This document shows, in pieces, positions 1 to 9,450 of a stretch of DNA of 64,000 bases. The DNA comes from an uncultured Flavobacteriales bacterium (lineage in GTDB: Bacteria; Bacteroidota; Bacteroidia; Flavobacteriales_D; Parvicellaceae). Where the stretch lies: assembly GCA_943787535.1 (NCBI GenBank), contig CALSMU010000009.1, forward strand, positions 1-64,000, read 5' to 3'. The notes under the pieces were generated by a model. The model did not search any database, had not been told where the DNA came from, and saw only the letters and a program-made list of their open reading frames with translations. Position 1 is the stretch's first letter; each line of letters begins with the position of its first letter. Made by a program: the position numbers and the translations under genes.

Positions 1-1
1 G

Positions 2-946
2 ATATTCAGAATTGATCATTACCTTGGAAAAGAGACGGTACAAAACATTATGGTTTTGCGATTTGCTAACCATCTTTTCGAGAGAGCATGGAATGCGGAA
101 AATATTGAAAACATACAAATTACGGTATCAGAAAGTTTAGGTGTAGAAAAGCGAGCGGGATATTATGATAACACCGGAGCTCTATTGGATATGATTCAAA
201 ATCATCTTTTACAACTCCTTTGCCTAATAGCCATGGAGCCACCTGCAAGCTTAAATCCAGATTCTGTACGAAACGAAAAAGTAAAAGTTCTTCAGTCACT
301 AAGACTTTTCAAGCCTTCAACAATCAAAGGCAATGTGGTGCGTGGTCAATACACCAGAGGTGCAAATGGTAATGAAAAATTAAATTCTTACCTCGAAGAC
401 ATTGAAAAATACAATTCAGAAACAGAGTCATTTGTCGCCATAAAGGCTTATATAGATAACTGGCGATGGAAAAATGTACCAATCTATCTCAGGACTGGCA
501 AACGAATGAAAAAAAGATATTCCGACATTGTTATTAACTTCAAGGAATTACCGCACAATATCTTTCCAGACTCTGAACACCGACTAAGAAATAAGTTAAT
601 TATTCGTCTTCAGCCTGAAGAAAGAATAGAGCTAGTTCAACTGAGTAAAATACCGGGTCCAGGAGGCTACAGATTTAAACCAATTTCTTTAAAACTTGAT
701 TTTATAGATTCTTTCAAAGATCCCATGCCAAGAGCCTATGAAAGATTAATTATTGACATTATCCGGGGAAATCAAACTCTATTTATGCGTCATGATGAAT
801 TAGAAGCGGCTTGGAATTGGATTGAGTCAATTAGTGCTTTTTGGAATAAAGAGATACCACTGTCATTATATGAATCGGGAACATGGGGCCCTGGAGATGA
901 AATTCTTGAAAAAAACACAAAATGGGAAACCAAAGATTCGAAATAA
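2..946 (+). CDS. zwf: Glucose-6-phosphate 1-dehydrogenase, 5'-truncated by the window edge
   Basis: Oxidises glucose-6-phosphate to 6-phosphogluconolactone with NAD(P)+, the entry to the Entner-Doudoroff and oxidative pentose phosphate routes; cytosolic. The frame is open from base 2 and already contains the active-site signature RIDHYLGKE (nt 8-34), so the N-terminal Rossmann domain lies outside the window; about 314 of the usual roughly 490-500 residues are present. The C-terminal G6PD domain is complete and shows family blocks such as GYYDNTGALLDMIQNH, the YLRTGKR motif and a terminal GPGDEIL region. An ATG at nt 50 is internal and is not the start. The end overlaps pgl by 25 nt, which indicates one operon with pgl, edd and eda. 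Identification is firm. Confidence 0.96.
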   Translation: MFRIDHYLGKETVQNIMVLRFANHLFERAWNAENIENIQITVSESLGVEKRAGYYDNTGALLDMIQNHLLQLLCLIAMEPPASLNPDSVRNEKVKVLQSLRLFKPSTIKGNVVRGQYTRGANGNEKLNSYLEDIEKYNSETESFVAIKAYIDNWRWKNVPIYLRTGKRMKKRYSDIVINFKELPHNIFPDSEHRLRNKLIIRLQPEERIELVQLSKIPGPGGYRFKPISLKLDFIDSFKDPMPRAYERLIIDIIRGNQTLFMRHDELEAAWNWIESISAFWNKEIPLSLYESGTWGPGDEILEKNTKWETKDSK

Positions 947-1620
947 CTAATATATTCTTCGATAAGAACATACTTTTTAGATCGATGGTAGATTCTATCA
1001 TTGAAGAGCTCAAAGATGTAATTATCAGAAAAGGAGAAGCTACCATGTTACTATCTGGAGGCAGTACTCCTGGTCCTTTATATAAGTTATTAGATGAAGA
1101 ATGTGCCTTTTTAGAAAAAATCAAAATCGGATTGGTAGATGAGCGATACGTTCCTGTTTCAAGTGAATTCAGCAATGAAAAGTACATAAAAAACTGTTTT
1201 TCCAAGCATCCTGAAGCGTTTTACCAAATAACGGGAATGGTAATAGATTCAGAAGATGAAAAAAAAAACATAGACCATGTAAACTCTAAATATCAAGATT
1301 TTCTAAACCAAACAGATATTGTAATACTTGGAATGGGAACAGATGGACATATAGCCTCTATTTTTCCGGAGGACAAGGAATCTTTGCGAGCTCTTTTAAC
1401 AAGCGAAAAAACAATTCTTAAAACCAAAGCTCCGAGCAAACCGTCTCATCGTATTACTTGTAGTATGAAAATGATAACTGAAGCAACTAGTATATACATG
1501 CTTTTTCATGGCAATGAAAAAAGAAAAGTGCTACATGATAAAACTCAATCTTTACCTATTCATGATTTACTTGAAAAAAGAAAAGATGTTAAAATATTTT
1601 ACCTAGATGATGATAAATAA
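922..1620 (+). CDS. pgl: 6-phosphogluconolactonase
   Basis: Hydrolyses 6-phosphoglucono-lactone to 6-phosphogluconate, the second step after Zwf. The 232-residue product is of normal length for the NagB/RpiA-fold (DevB-type) enzyme. Family signatures are SGGSTPGPLY near residues 45-54, VDERYVP at 72-78 and GMGTDGHIASIFP at 137-149; the His in GHIAS is the conserved catalytic-region residue of the family. The start overlaps the zwf end by 25 nt and the stop overlaps the edd start by 14 nt, so the three are probably translated in a coupled way. Confidence 0.96.
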   Translation: MGNQRFEITNIFFDKNILFRSMVDSIIEELKDVIIRKGEATMLLSGGSTPGPLYKLLDEECAFLEKIKIGLVDERYVPVSSEFSNEKYIKNCFSKHPEAFYQITGMVIDSEDEKKNIDHVNSKYQDFLNQTDIVILGMGTDGHIASIFPEDKESLRALLTSEKTILKTKAPSKPSHRITCSMKMITEATSIYMLFHGNEKRKVLHDKTQSLPIHDLLEKRKDVKIFYLDDDK

Positions 1621-3406
1621 AAAAATAAAAGAAATAACTGATCGTATTATTGAACGGAGTAAAACAGAACGTGACTCCTATCTAGAATCAGTAGCTTTTA
1701 ATTTTAATAATTCCGGAGGAAGAAGTCAGTTGAGTTGCGGAAATCTTGCACATGCATTTGCTGGATGTGGAACATCCGATAAAAAAATAATTTCAGAAGG
1801 TATTGAACCAAATATTGGAATTATTTCTGCTTATAACGATATGCTTTCTGCGCATAAGCCCTATGAGCACTACCCCGAAGAAGTTAGAAAATATGCGAAT
1901 GAAATGAACGCAACCGTGCAAGTAGCAGGCGGAACACCAGCAATGTGCGATGGTGTAACTCAAGGTCAACCAGGAATGGACCTTTCTTTATTAAGTCGGG
2001 ATATAATTGCTTTATCTTCAGCAATTGGACTCTCTCATGATATGTTTGACGGAGTTATGAATCTTGGGATTTGCGACAAAATTGTCCCTGGGTTATTAAT
2101 CGGCAATCTTAGCTTTGGACATTTACATTCTATCTTTATTCCCGGTGGACCCATGCCAACCGGGATTTCGAATGAAGAGAAAGGGAAAATTCGACAAGAT
2201 TTTGCAGAAGGTAAAATAGGAAGAGAAGAACTTTTGAAAGGAGAATCAGATTCTTACCACTCTCCCGGAACATGCACCTTTTATGGCACAGCCAATAGCA
2301 ATCAAATGTTAATGGAAATAATGGGTTTACAGCTTCCTGGGTCGAGTTTTGTAAATCCAGATACTAAAATGAGAAGAGCACTTAACAAAGAAGCTGTTTG
2401 TGTTTTATTAGAAAATATTCGGACAAAGAATCAATCAAGAATCATCGGAAGAATAATTGACGAAAAGTGCATTGTAAATGGAATTATTGGATTGCTTGCA
2501 ACCGGAGGTTCTACAAACCACACGTTACACCTAGTAGCAATAGCCAAAGCTGCTGGGATCTCCATAAATTGGCAAGATTTTTCTGATCTCTCGGAAGTAA
2601 TCCCATCTATAACAAGAGTATATCCAAATGGACCTGCAGATATCAATCATTTTCATGCAGCGGGAGGTATGGCTTTCGTTATTAGTACATTATTAGAGCA
2701 AGGCTTATTGCATAAAGATGTAAATACTATCATAGGAAAAGGACTAGAACTTTACACCAGAGAACCGAAACTACAGAATAGTACAATACAATATAAAGAA
2801 GGACCTAAGAAATCTTTAAATGATACCATAATACGTTCTGCAAACAATCCATTCCAAAAATCAGGTGGACTAAAAGTACTTAAGGGAAATATTGGTGTTG
2901 CTGTCATTAAAACTTCTGCTGTTGATCCATCCAACTATATTATTGAAGCAGAAGCTATTGTTTTTGATCATCAAAATGATTTAATCGAGGCCTTTCAAGC
3001 CGGGCAACTGGAAAAAGATTTTGTAGCAGTAATTCCCTTCCAAGGTCCAAAGCATAAAGGTATGCCTGAATTACACAAACTAACTCCTTCTCTCACAATA
3101 TTACAAAAAAGAGGTTTTAAGGTAGCTTTAATAACCGATGGAAGAATGTCTGGAGCATCCGGAAAAGTGCCCGCAGCAATTCACGTAAGCCCCGAAGCAA
3201 GCACGGGAGGAGTAATTGGAAAAATTAAGACGGGTGATCGAATAACTTTAGATGCATCAACTGGTGTATTCAATTGCTTGGAAAAAGAAATTGAAAATAG
3301 ACCAAACAGAATAGTGAACTATGATGATATGAGTCATGGTCGTCAGTTATTCAAAAACCTTAGAGGACTTATTTCTGAAAGTGAAAAAGGCGCAGGAATT
3401 TTATAA
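1607..3406 (+). CDS. edd: Phosphogluconate dehydratase (Entner-Doudoroff)
   Basis: Dehydrates 6-phosphogluconate to 2-keto-3-deoxy-6-phosphogluconate (KDPG). At 599 residues it matches the IlvD/Edd family. Iron-sulfur ligand candidates are visible: Cys114 in CDGVTQG, Cys156 in CDKIVPG, and a later Cys in PGTCTFYGTANSNQ. The AGGTPAMCDG and DGRMSGASGKVPAAIHVSPEA blocks are typical, and the long N-terminal region with ISAYNDMLSAHKPYEHYP favours Edd over the dihydroxyacid dehydratase IlvD. The start is the first of two adjacent ATG codons, inside the end of pgl. The gene context (zwf-pgl-edd-eda) confirms the assignment. Confidence 0.96.
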   Translation: MMINKKIKEITDRIIERSKTERDSYLESVAFNFNNSGGRSQLSCGNLAHAFAGCGTSDKKIISEGIEPNIGIISAYNDMLSAHKPYEHYPEEVRKYANEMNATVQVAGGTPAMCDGVTQGQPGMDLSLLSRDIIALSSAIGLSHDMFDGVMNLGICDKIVPGLLIGNLSFGHLHSIFIPGGPMPTGISNEEKGKIRQDFAEGKIGREELLKGESDSYHSPGTCTFYGTANSNQMLMEIMGLQLPGSSFVNPDTKMRRALNKEAVCVLLENIRTKNQSRIIGRIIDEKCIVNGIIGLLATGGSTNHTLHLVAIAKAAGISINWQDFSDLSEVIPSITRVYPNGPADINHFHAAGGMAFVISTLLEQGLLHKDVNTIIGKGLELYTREPKLQNSTIQYKEGPKKSLNDTIIRSANNPFQKSGGLKVLKGNIGVAVIKTSAVDPSNYIIEAEAIVFDHQNDLIEAFQAGQLEKDFVAVIPFQGPKHKGMPELHKLTPSLTILQKRGFKVALITDGRMSGASGKVPAAIHVSPEASTGGVIGKIKTGDRITLDASTGVFNCLEKEIENRPNRIVNYDDMSHGRQLFKNLRGLISESEKGAGIL

Positions 3407-3413
3407 GATAAAT

Positions 3414-3974
3414 ATGCAAAACAATATAGAAAATATTTTAAAATATAATCCTCTTATACCTGTAGCTACTATTGAAAGTGTAGATGATATAGATACTATC
3501 TATAACCAGTTGGTTGCACAAAATGTTAGATGCATCGAAATTACCCTTCGAACAGAGGTTGCTTGGAATGCAATTTCTATCTTTCAAACTAAATATGGTT
3601 CGGAATTTAAAATTGGTGTTGGCACCGTTGTTTCAGTTGAAGATATAATTAAATGCGAAAAATTGGATGTCGACTTTATAGTAAGTCCGGGATATAGCGC
3701 ATCAATGCTAAAGCAATATAAAAAGAGTAAATTACCTTTTCTTCCGGGTGTATCGACTCCTGGAGAAATAATTCAAGGAATTGAGGACGGCTGCCAATTC
3801 TTCAAGTTATTTCCAGCCAATCTATTTGGAGGAATTGATGCTTTGAAAACCTACAACAACGTTTTTCCAAATGTTAAATTTTGTCCTACTGGAGGAATAA
3901 ATGAAAATAATCATCATTCGTTTCTAGCTTTAAACAATGTTATTTCTGTTGGAGGATCTTGGTTAATTAAATAG
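3414..3974 (+). CDS. eda: KDPG/KHG aldolase
   Basis: Cleaves KDPG to pyruvate and glyceraldehyde-3-phosphate, completing the Entner-Doudoroff route. From the ATG at 3414 the product has 186 residues. Catalytic residues of class I KDPG aldolases are in place: Glu42 and Arg46 in EITLRTE, and the Schiff-base Lys131 in FKLFPA; GVGTV and the phosphate-binding PTGGI motif also match. An upstream ATG at 3336 would add 26 residues that overlap the edd C-terminus and have no family similarity, so I prefer 3414. It lies 7 nt after the edd stop and is the last gene of the operon. Confidence 0.94.
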   Translation: MQNNIENILKYNPLIPVATIESVDDIDTIYNQLVAQNVRCIEITLRTEVAWNAISIFQTKYGSEFKIGVGTVVSVEDIIKCEKLDVDFIVSPGYSASMLKQYKKSKLPFLPGVSTPGEIIQGIEDGCQFFKLFPANLFGGIDALKTYNNVFPNVKFCPTGGINENNHHSFLALNNVISVGGSWLIK

Positions 3975-4155
3975 TAATAACGCACAAAATTAAAAAGGAA
4001 AGGTTAAAGTCCATTTGACATTCTAAATACTTTTTATCAGTTCCGACGGTGTCTCCCGGGATCTTTCTGATTTCATCTGAATACATTTAATCATGTTTTT
4101 GGGTCCAAAATTACTTATGAATAATTTAATTTAATTCAAAGTAATTATGATACTT

Positions 4156-4208
4156 ATTGTAATTTTTACTATATTCGTACAAACAATACTTATTGTACAA
4201 TATACAAT
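4156..4208 (+). promoter_or_regulatory. Promoter with two copies of a 17-bp palindromic operator
   Basis: Within the 266-bp gap after eda, the motif ATTGTA-N5-TACAAT occurs perfectly at 4192-4208 and with one mismatch (TACTAT) at 4156-4172, 36 bp apart. A -7-like element TATATTCG at 4170-4177 overlaps the first copy. A further inverted repeat ACAATA-CT-TATTGT (4183-4196) overlaps the second. The same palindrome lies at the start site of the 9510 gene. The placement over and just after the -7 element suggests repressor binding; the regulator is not in the window. Confidence 0.6.
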
Positions 4209-4240
4209 TACGGTTATTTAACTTTTTAAACTAAAACATT

Positions 4241-7200
4241 ATGAAAATCCTTTCTAGTATCACATTTCTTCTAATGGTGTTTATTGGGTTCTCCCAGACA
4301 TTACCAGAAGATTTCGAAGCATCCATAATAACCTCCGACTTCACTGATTTCGATGGTGGTGTTGCGACAGTATTACCAAACCCTCAATCTTCTGGAATAA
4401 ATACTAGCGCCACAGTTGGTCAAATTGTTCGTAATGGAGGGCTAACTTGGGGCGGAAGTAAATATACTCTTGCTGGTAATCTTGATTTCTCTACAATGAC
4501 GAATATTACGATGAAAGTCTATACAGCTGCTCCAATTGGAACTACTATTAAATTCAAACTTGAAGGAGGAGTTGGTTCAGCGGAAGTAGATGCCTTAACT
4601 ACGGTAACGGGAGCTTGGGAAGAAATCACTTGGAATTTTTCGGGAACTGCAAACACATTCAACACTATCGTACTAATGTTCGATTTTGGAAATGTAGGTG
4701 ACGGAACCGCTACCTCTACATTCTTATTTGATGATATTGAACAATCGGCATCACCATTGACGCAAATTGATCTTCCTGTTACTTTTGAATCTGCAACTGT
4801 TGATTATACAATGACAGATTTCGGAGATAATATGTCAACATTATTAGTTGACCCAACGCTTCCTACGAATATGGTTATGCAAGTGGTTAAACCATTAAGT
4901 GCTCCAACGTGGGCAGGTACAACGATAGGTACTTCTCTTGGTTTTGTAAATGCAATTCCTTTCACAGCAACTGAAACAGAGATGTCTGTTCGTGTATGGT
5001 CTCCTGATGCCGGGATTCCTGTTCGTTTGAAAGTAGAAGATCACACAGACCCTGCGATTTCAGTTGAAACTGAAGCATTGACAACGGTTGCTGGGCAATG
5101 GGAAACATTGGTTTTTGATTTCGCAAATGAGGCTTCTGGTACAGCAGCTATCAATTTTGCAAATACATATAACAAGGCTTCTATCTTCTTCAACTTCGGT
5201 ACAGATGGAGCAACGGCTGGTTCTAAAACATACTACTTTGATGACTTGATATTTTCAGCGCCACCACCTTCTGGCGATTTGGTAATCACAGCTGAAGTTT
5301 GTGGAAACACAGGAGGCTCTGAAGTTAGGATGACTGGACCTATCTGGAATTGGGATCCAACAACTGGACCAATTGCAGTTGATAATATGGATGGAACATA
5401 TACATTTACCTTATCCCCTGCTCCTACCACTGATATGGAATACCTACTAATCTTAGATGGAGTGCAAGAAGATATGGTAGCTGCAGGAACCGCATCAGGA
5501 GACTGGTCCTGTACTCCGATAACAGATAACTTTAGCTATGCAAACAGACAATGGTTAATGACTGATCCACTTTCTTTAAGCGGATTAGTATACGGACAAT
5601 GTAGCCCTTGTTCTGCACCACCTTCTGGCGATTTGGTAATCACAGCTGAAGTTTGTGGAAACACAGGAGGCTCTGAAGTTAGGATGACTGGACCTATCTG
5701 GAATTGGGATCCAACAACTGGACCAATTGCAGTTGATAATATGGATGGAACATATACATTTACCTTATCACCTGCTCCTACCACTGATATGGAATACCTA
5801 CTAATCTTAGATGGAGTGCAAGAAGATTTAATTCAAGACATGGTGGATGGTGGTAGTTGTGCACCCGTAACCGATTACTTCTCATATGCAAATAGACAAT
5901 GGTTAATGACTGACCCACTTTCTTTAAGCGGATTAGTATACGGACAATGTAGCCCTTGTTCTGCACCACCTTCTGGCGATTTGGTAATCACAGCTGAAGT
6001 TTGTGGAAACACAGGAGGCTCTGAAGTTAGGATGACTGGACCTATCTGGAATTGGGATCCAACAACTGGACCAATTGCAGTTGATAATATGGATGGAACA
6101 TATACATTTACCTTATCACCTGCTCCTACCACTGATATGGAATACCTACTAATCTTAGATGGAGTGCAAGAAGATTTAATTCAAGAGATGGTGGATGGAG
6201 GCAGTTGTGCACCCGTAACCGATTACTTCTCATATGCAAATAGACAATGGTTAATGACTGACCCACTTTCTTTAAGCGGATTAGTATACGGACAATGTAG
6301 CCCTTGTTCTGCACCACCTTCTGGCGATTTGGTAATCACAGCTGAAGTTTGTGGAAACACAGGAGGCTCTGAAGTTAGGATGACTGGACCTATCTGGAAT
6401 TGGGATCCAACAACTGGACCAATTGCAGTTGATAATATGGATGGAACATATACATTTACCTTATCCCCTGCTCCTACCACTGATATGGAATACCTACTAA
6501 TCTTAGATGGAGTGCAAGAAGATTTAATTCAAGAGATGGTGGATGGTGGTAGTTGTGCACCCGTAACCGATTACTTCTCATATGCAAATAGACAATGGTT
6601 AATGACTGACCCACTTTCTTTAAGCGGATTAGTATACGGACAATGTAGCCCTTGTTCTGCACCACCTTCTGGCGATTTGGTAATCACAGCTGAAGTTTGT
6701 GGAAACACAGGAGGCTCTGAAGTTAGGATGACTGGACCTATCTGGAATTGGGATCCAACAACTGGACCAATTGCAGTTGATAATATGGATGGAACATATA
6801 CATTTACCTTATCCCCTGCTCCTACCACTGACATGGAATACCTACTAATCTTAGATGGAGTGCAAGAAGATTTAATTCAAGAGATGGTGGATGGTGGTAG
6901 TTGTGCACCCGTAACCGATTACTTCTCATATGCAAATAGACAATGGTTAATGACTGACCCACTTTCTTTAAGCGGATTAGTATACGGACAATGTAGCCCT
7001 TGTTCTGCACCACCTTCTGGCGATTTGGTAATCACAGCTGAAGTTTGTGGAAACACAGGAGGCTCTGAAGTTAGGATGACTGGACCTATCTGGAATTGGG
7101 ATCCAACAACTGGACCAATTGCAGTTGATAATATGGATGGAACATATACATTTACCTTATCACCTGCTCCTACCACTGATATGGAATACCTACTAATCTT

Positions 7201-8278
7201 AGATGGAGTGCAAGAAGATTTAATTCAAGAGATGGTGGATGGTGGCAGTTGTGCACCCGTAACCGATTACTTCTCATATGCAAATAGACAATGGTTAATG
7301 ACTGACCCACTTTCTTTAAGCGGATTAGTATACGGACAATGTAGCCCTTGTTCTGCACCACCTTCTGGCGATTTGGTAATCACAGCTGAAGTTTGTGGAA
7401 ACACAGGAGGCTCTGAAGTTAGGATGACTGGACCTATCTGGAATTGGGATCCAACAACTGGACCAATTGCAGTTGATAATATGGATGGAACATATACATT
7501 TACCTTATCCCCTGCTCCTACCACTGATATGGAATACCTACTAATCTTAGATGGAGTGCAAGAAGATTTAATCCAAGACATGGTTGATGGAGGCAGTTGT
7601 GCACCCGTAACCGATTACTTCTCATATGCAAATAGACAATGGTTAATTACAGACTCTTTATCTATTGATGCGATTTACAACCGATGTGTTCCATGTAGTT
7701 TTCCTGATATTTCAATTACGACTGAAATTTGTGATACGGTTGGAGTATCAACTGTGAAAATTTTACGTCCTCCTAACTGGGATTGGAATAATGCAAAAGA
7801 AGGTATAAGCAATGGTGATGGAACATGGACATTTACTTATTCTCCTGCGCCAACTGATTCTTTGGAATACAGAATAGTGGTAGATGGCGTTGAAGAAAAT
7901 TTGATTCAAGAAATGATTGATGGAGCCAATTGTGCGCCAATAACAGATTATTCTTCTTATGCAAATAGGCTATGGCAATTATCTGATGGTTCTTCGATAG
8001 TTAATACATATAATACATGTGCCGACTGTAGTGGTTCAAACGATATTTTTGAGTTGTCATTAGATTTTAAAATTTATCCAAATCCAGCAACAAATAGTAT
8101 TACTATTAAAAATGCTCCTGAATCTTTTGCATATTCAATTTATAATTCAATAGGGAGCCTGATGATAAAAGGTTATGATGGATCTCAGATAGATATTTCT
8201 TCACTGGAAAATGGGATCTATTTTGTGGTGATAAATTCAGATAATTCTAAAACGCAGGCGTCATTTGTTAAAAACTAA
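4241..8278 (+). CDS. Secreted T9SS protein with jelly-roll N-terminus and eight tandem CBM-like repeats
   Basis: A 1345-residue exported protein. Residues 1-18 form a signal peptide (MKILSS...GFSQ). Residues about 20-170 and 175-340 are two related beta-sandwich modules of a kind often attached to flavobacterial GH16 glucanases. Residues 344 to about 1270 hold eight copies of a 116-118 residue domain; seven are nearly identical and the eighth has diverged. The repeat core (GPIWNWDPTTGP, DGTYTFTLSP, EYLLILDGVQ) resembles starch/glucan-binding CBM folds. The last ~70 residues (FKIYPNPATNS...) are a type A T9SS sorting domain, so the protein should reach the cell surface. The neighbouring GH16 gene suggests a role in beta-glucan capture; this is inference, as no catalytic motif is seen. 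Confidence 0.85.
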   Translation: MKILSSITFLLMVFIGFSQTLPEDFEASIITSDFTDFDGGVATVLPNPQSSGINTSATVGQIVRNGGLTWGGSKYTLAGNLDFSTMTNITMKVYTAAPIGTTIKFKLEGGVGSAEVDALTTVTGAWEEITWNFSGTANTFNTIVLMFDFGNVGDGTATSTFLFDDIEQSASPLTQIDLPVTFESATVDYTMTDFGDNMSTLLVDPTLPTNMVMQVVKPLSAPTWAGTTIGTSLGFVNAIPFTATETEMSVRVWSPDAGIPVRLKVEDHTDPAISVETEALTTVAGQWETLVFDFANEASGTAAINFANTYNKASIFFNFGTDGATAGSKTYYFDDLIFSAPPPSGDLVITAEVCGNTGGSEVRMTGPIWNWDPTTGPIAVDNMDGTYTFTLSPAPTTDMEYLLILDGVQEDMVAAGTASGDWSCTPITDNFSYANRQWLMTDPLSLSGLVYGQCSPCSAPPSGDLVITAEVCGNTGGSEVRMTGPIWNWDPTTGPIAVDNMDGTYTFTLSPAPTTDMEYLLILDGVQEDLIQDMVDGGSCAPVTDYFSYANRQWLMTDPLSLSGLVYGQCSPCSAPPSGDLVITAEVCGNTGGSEVRMTGPIWNWDPTTGPIAVDNMDGTYTFTLSPAPTTDMEYLLILDGVQEDLIQEMVDGGSCAPVTDYFSYANRQWLMTDPLSLSGLVYGQCSPCSAPPSGDLVITAEVCGNTGGSEVRMTGPIWNWDPTTGPIAVDNMDGTYTFTLSPAPTTDMEYLLILDGVQEDLIQEMVDGGSCAPVTDYFSYANRQWLMTDPLSLSGLVYGQCSPCSAPPSGDLVITAEVCGNTGGSEVRMTGPIWNWDPTTGPIAVDNMDGTYTFTLSPAPTTDMEYLLILDGVQEDLIQEMVDGGSCAPVTDYFSYANRQWLMTDPLSLSGLVYGQCSPCSAPPSGDLVITAEVCGNTGGSEVRMTGPIWNWDPTTGPIAVDNMDGTYTFTLSPAPTTDMEYLLILDGVQEDLIQEMVDGGSCAPVTDYFSYANRQWLMTDPLSLSGLVYGQCSPCSAPPSGDLVITAEVCGNTGGSEVRMTGPIWNWDPTTGPIAVDNMDGTYTFTLSPAPTTDMEYLLILDGVQEDLIQDMVDGGSCAPVTDYFSYANRQWLITDSLSIDAIYNRCVPCSFPDISITTEICDTVGVSTVKILRPPNWDWNNAKEGISNGDGTWTFTYSPAPTDSLEYRIVVDGVEENLIQEMIDGANCAPITDYSSYANRLWQLSDGSSIVNTYNTCADCSGSNDIFELSLDFKIYPNPATNSITIKNAPESFAYSIYNSIGSLMIKGYDGSQIDISSLENGIYFVVINSDNSKTQASFVKN
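5270..8034 (+). repeat. Intragenic tandem array, unit 348 bp (8 units)
   Basis: Unit starts fall at 5270, 5624, 5972, 6320, 6668, 7016 and 7364; the first unit is 354 bp and the others 348 bp. The eighth, divergent unit begins near 7705. Units 2-7 differ only at scattered positions such as CCC/CCA and GGTGGTAGT/GGAGGCAGT, indicating very recent expansion or gene conversion. Unit 1 has a different distal segment (MVAAGTASGDWSCTPI) in place of LIQxMVDGGSCAPV. Confidence 0.95.
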
Positions 8279-8301
8279 CTAATTTACTATTTTGATTAAC
8301 C

Positions 8302-8332
8302 AAAAAGAGGGAATCTTAAATTCCCTCTTTTT
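8302..8332 (+). terminator. Intrinsic terminator
   Basis: A perfect 13-bp stem AAAAAGAGGGAAT / ATTCCCTCTTTTT with a 5-nt loop lies 23 nt after the repeat-protein gene and only 22 nt before the GH16 start. It should separate or attenuate the two genes, which implies partial readthrough or a processed leader for GH16. Confidence 0.85.
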
Positions 8333-8354
8333 ATAACGAACATATTCTGAAATT

Positions 8355-9356
8355 ATGAAGCTTATATTATGGCTCTCGACAATTTTCTTTTCATCACTTT
8401 CCTATAGTCAGTATGCTCTAGTTTGGTCAGATGAATTTGATAATAACGAACTGAACCTAAACAAATGGACTTATGATTTGGGTCAAGGTGATTGGGGATG
8501 GGGTAATAACGAGCTTCAATTTTACACAAATAATAGTGCCAATATCAATGTTGATAGTGGTTATTTGCATATCATAGCAAAAAGCCAGCAATTTGCAGGA
8601 GCAAATTATACGTCTGCTAGAATAAAAACAAAAGACCTTTACGAGTTTACTTACGGAAAAGTAGAAGCTAGAATTAAAATTCCATATGGGCAGGGGTTTT
8701 GGCCGGCTTTTTGGATGCTTGGATCAAATATTGACGACGTAAGCTGGCCGTATTGTGGTGAAATAGATATAATGGAACATGTAAATAACGAAAATGTTAT
8801 TCATGGCACACATCATTATGATAACAATGGCCATAATTATATTGGCAACTCAGTAGTATGCGATGCCTCAGAGTTTCAAGTCTACAGTATTGAATGGACT
8901 CCGTATAGCATAAAATGGTATCTGAATGGCTCAATCTATTTTCAAAATTCCATAGATCCTTCGTCAGTCTCTAAAGAAGAATTCCATTCTCCTTTTTTTC
9001 TACTTCTCAATCTAGCAGTAGGAGGTTTGTGGCCTGGAAACCCTGATAGTTCTACAAATTTCCCAGGAATTATGATGGTGGATTATGTGCGCGTATATCA
9101 AAATGAATTTACTTTAATTGAAAGTGAAAATCCAAATCAGAACTTCAAAATTTACCCGAATCCAGTTAAAGATGTTCTTAACATATCAAAAGAAAACTTT
9201 ATTTCTTACCAAATCTTCACTATTGAAGGTAAAGAAATCACCCCATCATTTAAACAGCAGAAAACCATAAATGTCTCTAATCTTGATTCTGGGTTTTACT
9301 TTCTGAAAATAGAGAATATTGATGGAAGCTACTCAAAAGCAATGTTTGTAAAATAA
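8355..9356 (+). CDS. GH16 family endo-beta-1,3-glucanase (laminarinase type), T9SS-secreted
   Basis: A 333-residue secreted glycoside hydrolase. A signal peptide (MKLILWLSTIFFSSLSYSQ) precedes a GH16 domain at residues about 20-252. The family signature EIDIMEH gives nucleophile Glu136, Asp138 and acid/base Glu141. The motifs WPAFWM, GTHHY and NLAVGG are typical of laminarinases rather than agarases or carrageenases. Residues about 265-333 (FKIYPNPVKD...FVK) form a type A T9SS sorting domain. It probably cleaves laminarin or mixed-linkage beta-glucan outside the cell or on its surface; the upstream repeat protein and the Entner-Doudoroff operon fit use of the released glucose. Exact substrate specificity cannot be read from the sequence. 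Confidence 0.93.
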   Translation: MKLILWLSTIFFSSLSYSQYALVWSDEFDNNELNLNKWTYDLGQGDWGWGNNELQFYTNNSANINVDSGYLHIIAKSQQFAGANYTSARIKTKDLYEFTYGKVEARIKIPYGQGFWPAFWMLGSNIDDVSWPYCGEIDIMEHVNNENVIHGTHHYDNNGHNYIGNSVVCDASEFQVYSIEWTPYSIKWYLNGSIYFQNSIDPSSVSKEEFHSPFFLLLNLAVGGLWPGNPDSSTNFPGIMMVDYVRVYQNEFTLIESENPNQNFKIYPNPVKDVLNISKENFISYQIFTIEGKEITPSFKQQKTINVSNLDSGFYFLKIENIDGSYSKAMFVK

Positions 9357-9450
9357 TAGACTTATACATCCATTTTTCCCATTATCATGAATTCGTATTT
9401 TCTCATACAATTTTATTGCACAAAGATTTGTAAAGATCCATATCCTTTTT

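Noticed and set aside
5233-7581. Antisense ORFs of 60-100 codons across the 348-bp repeats
   Set aside because: They recur every 348 bp as shadows of the CBM-like units, have no promoter or start context, and carry no recognisable domain.
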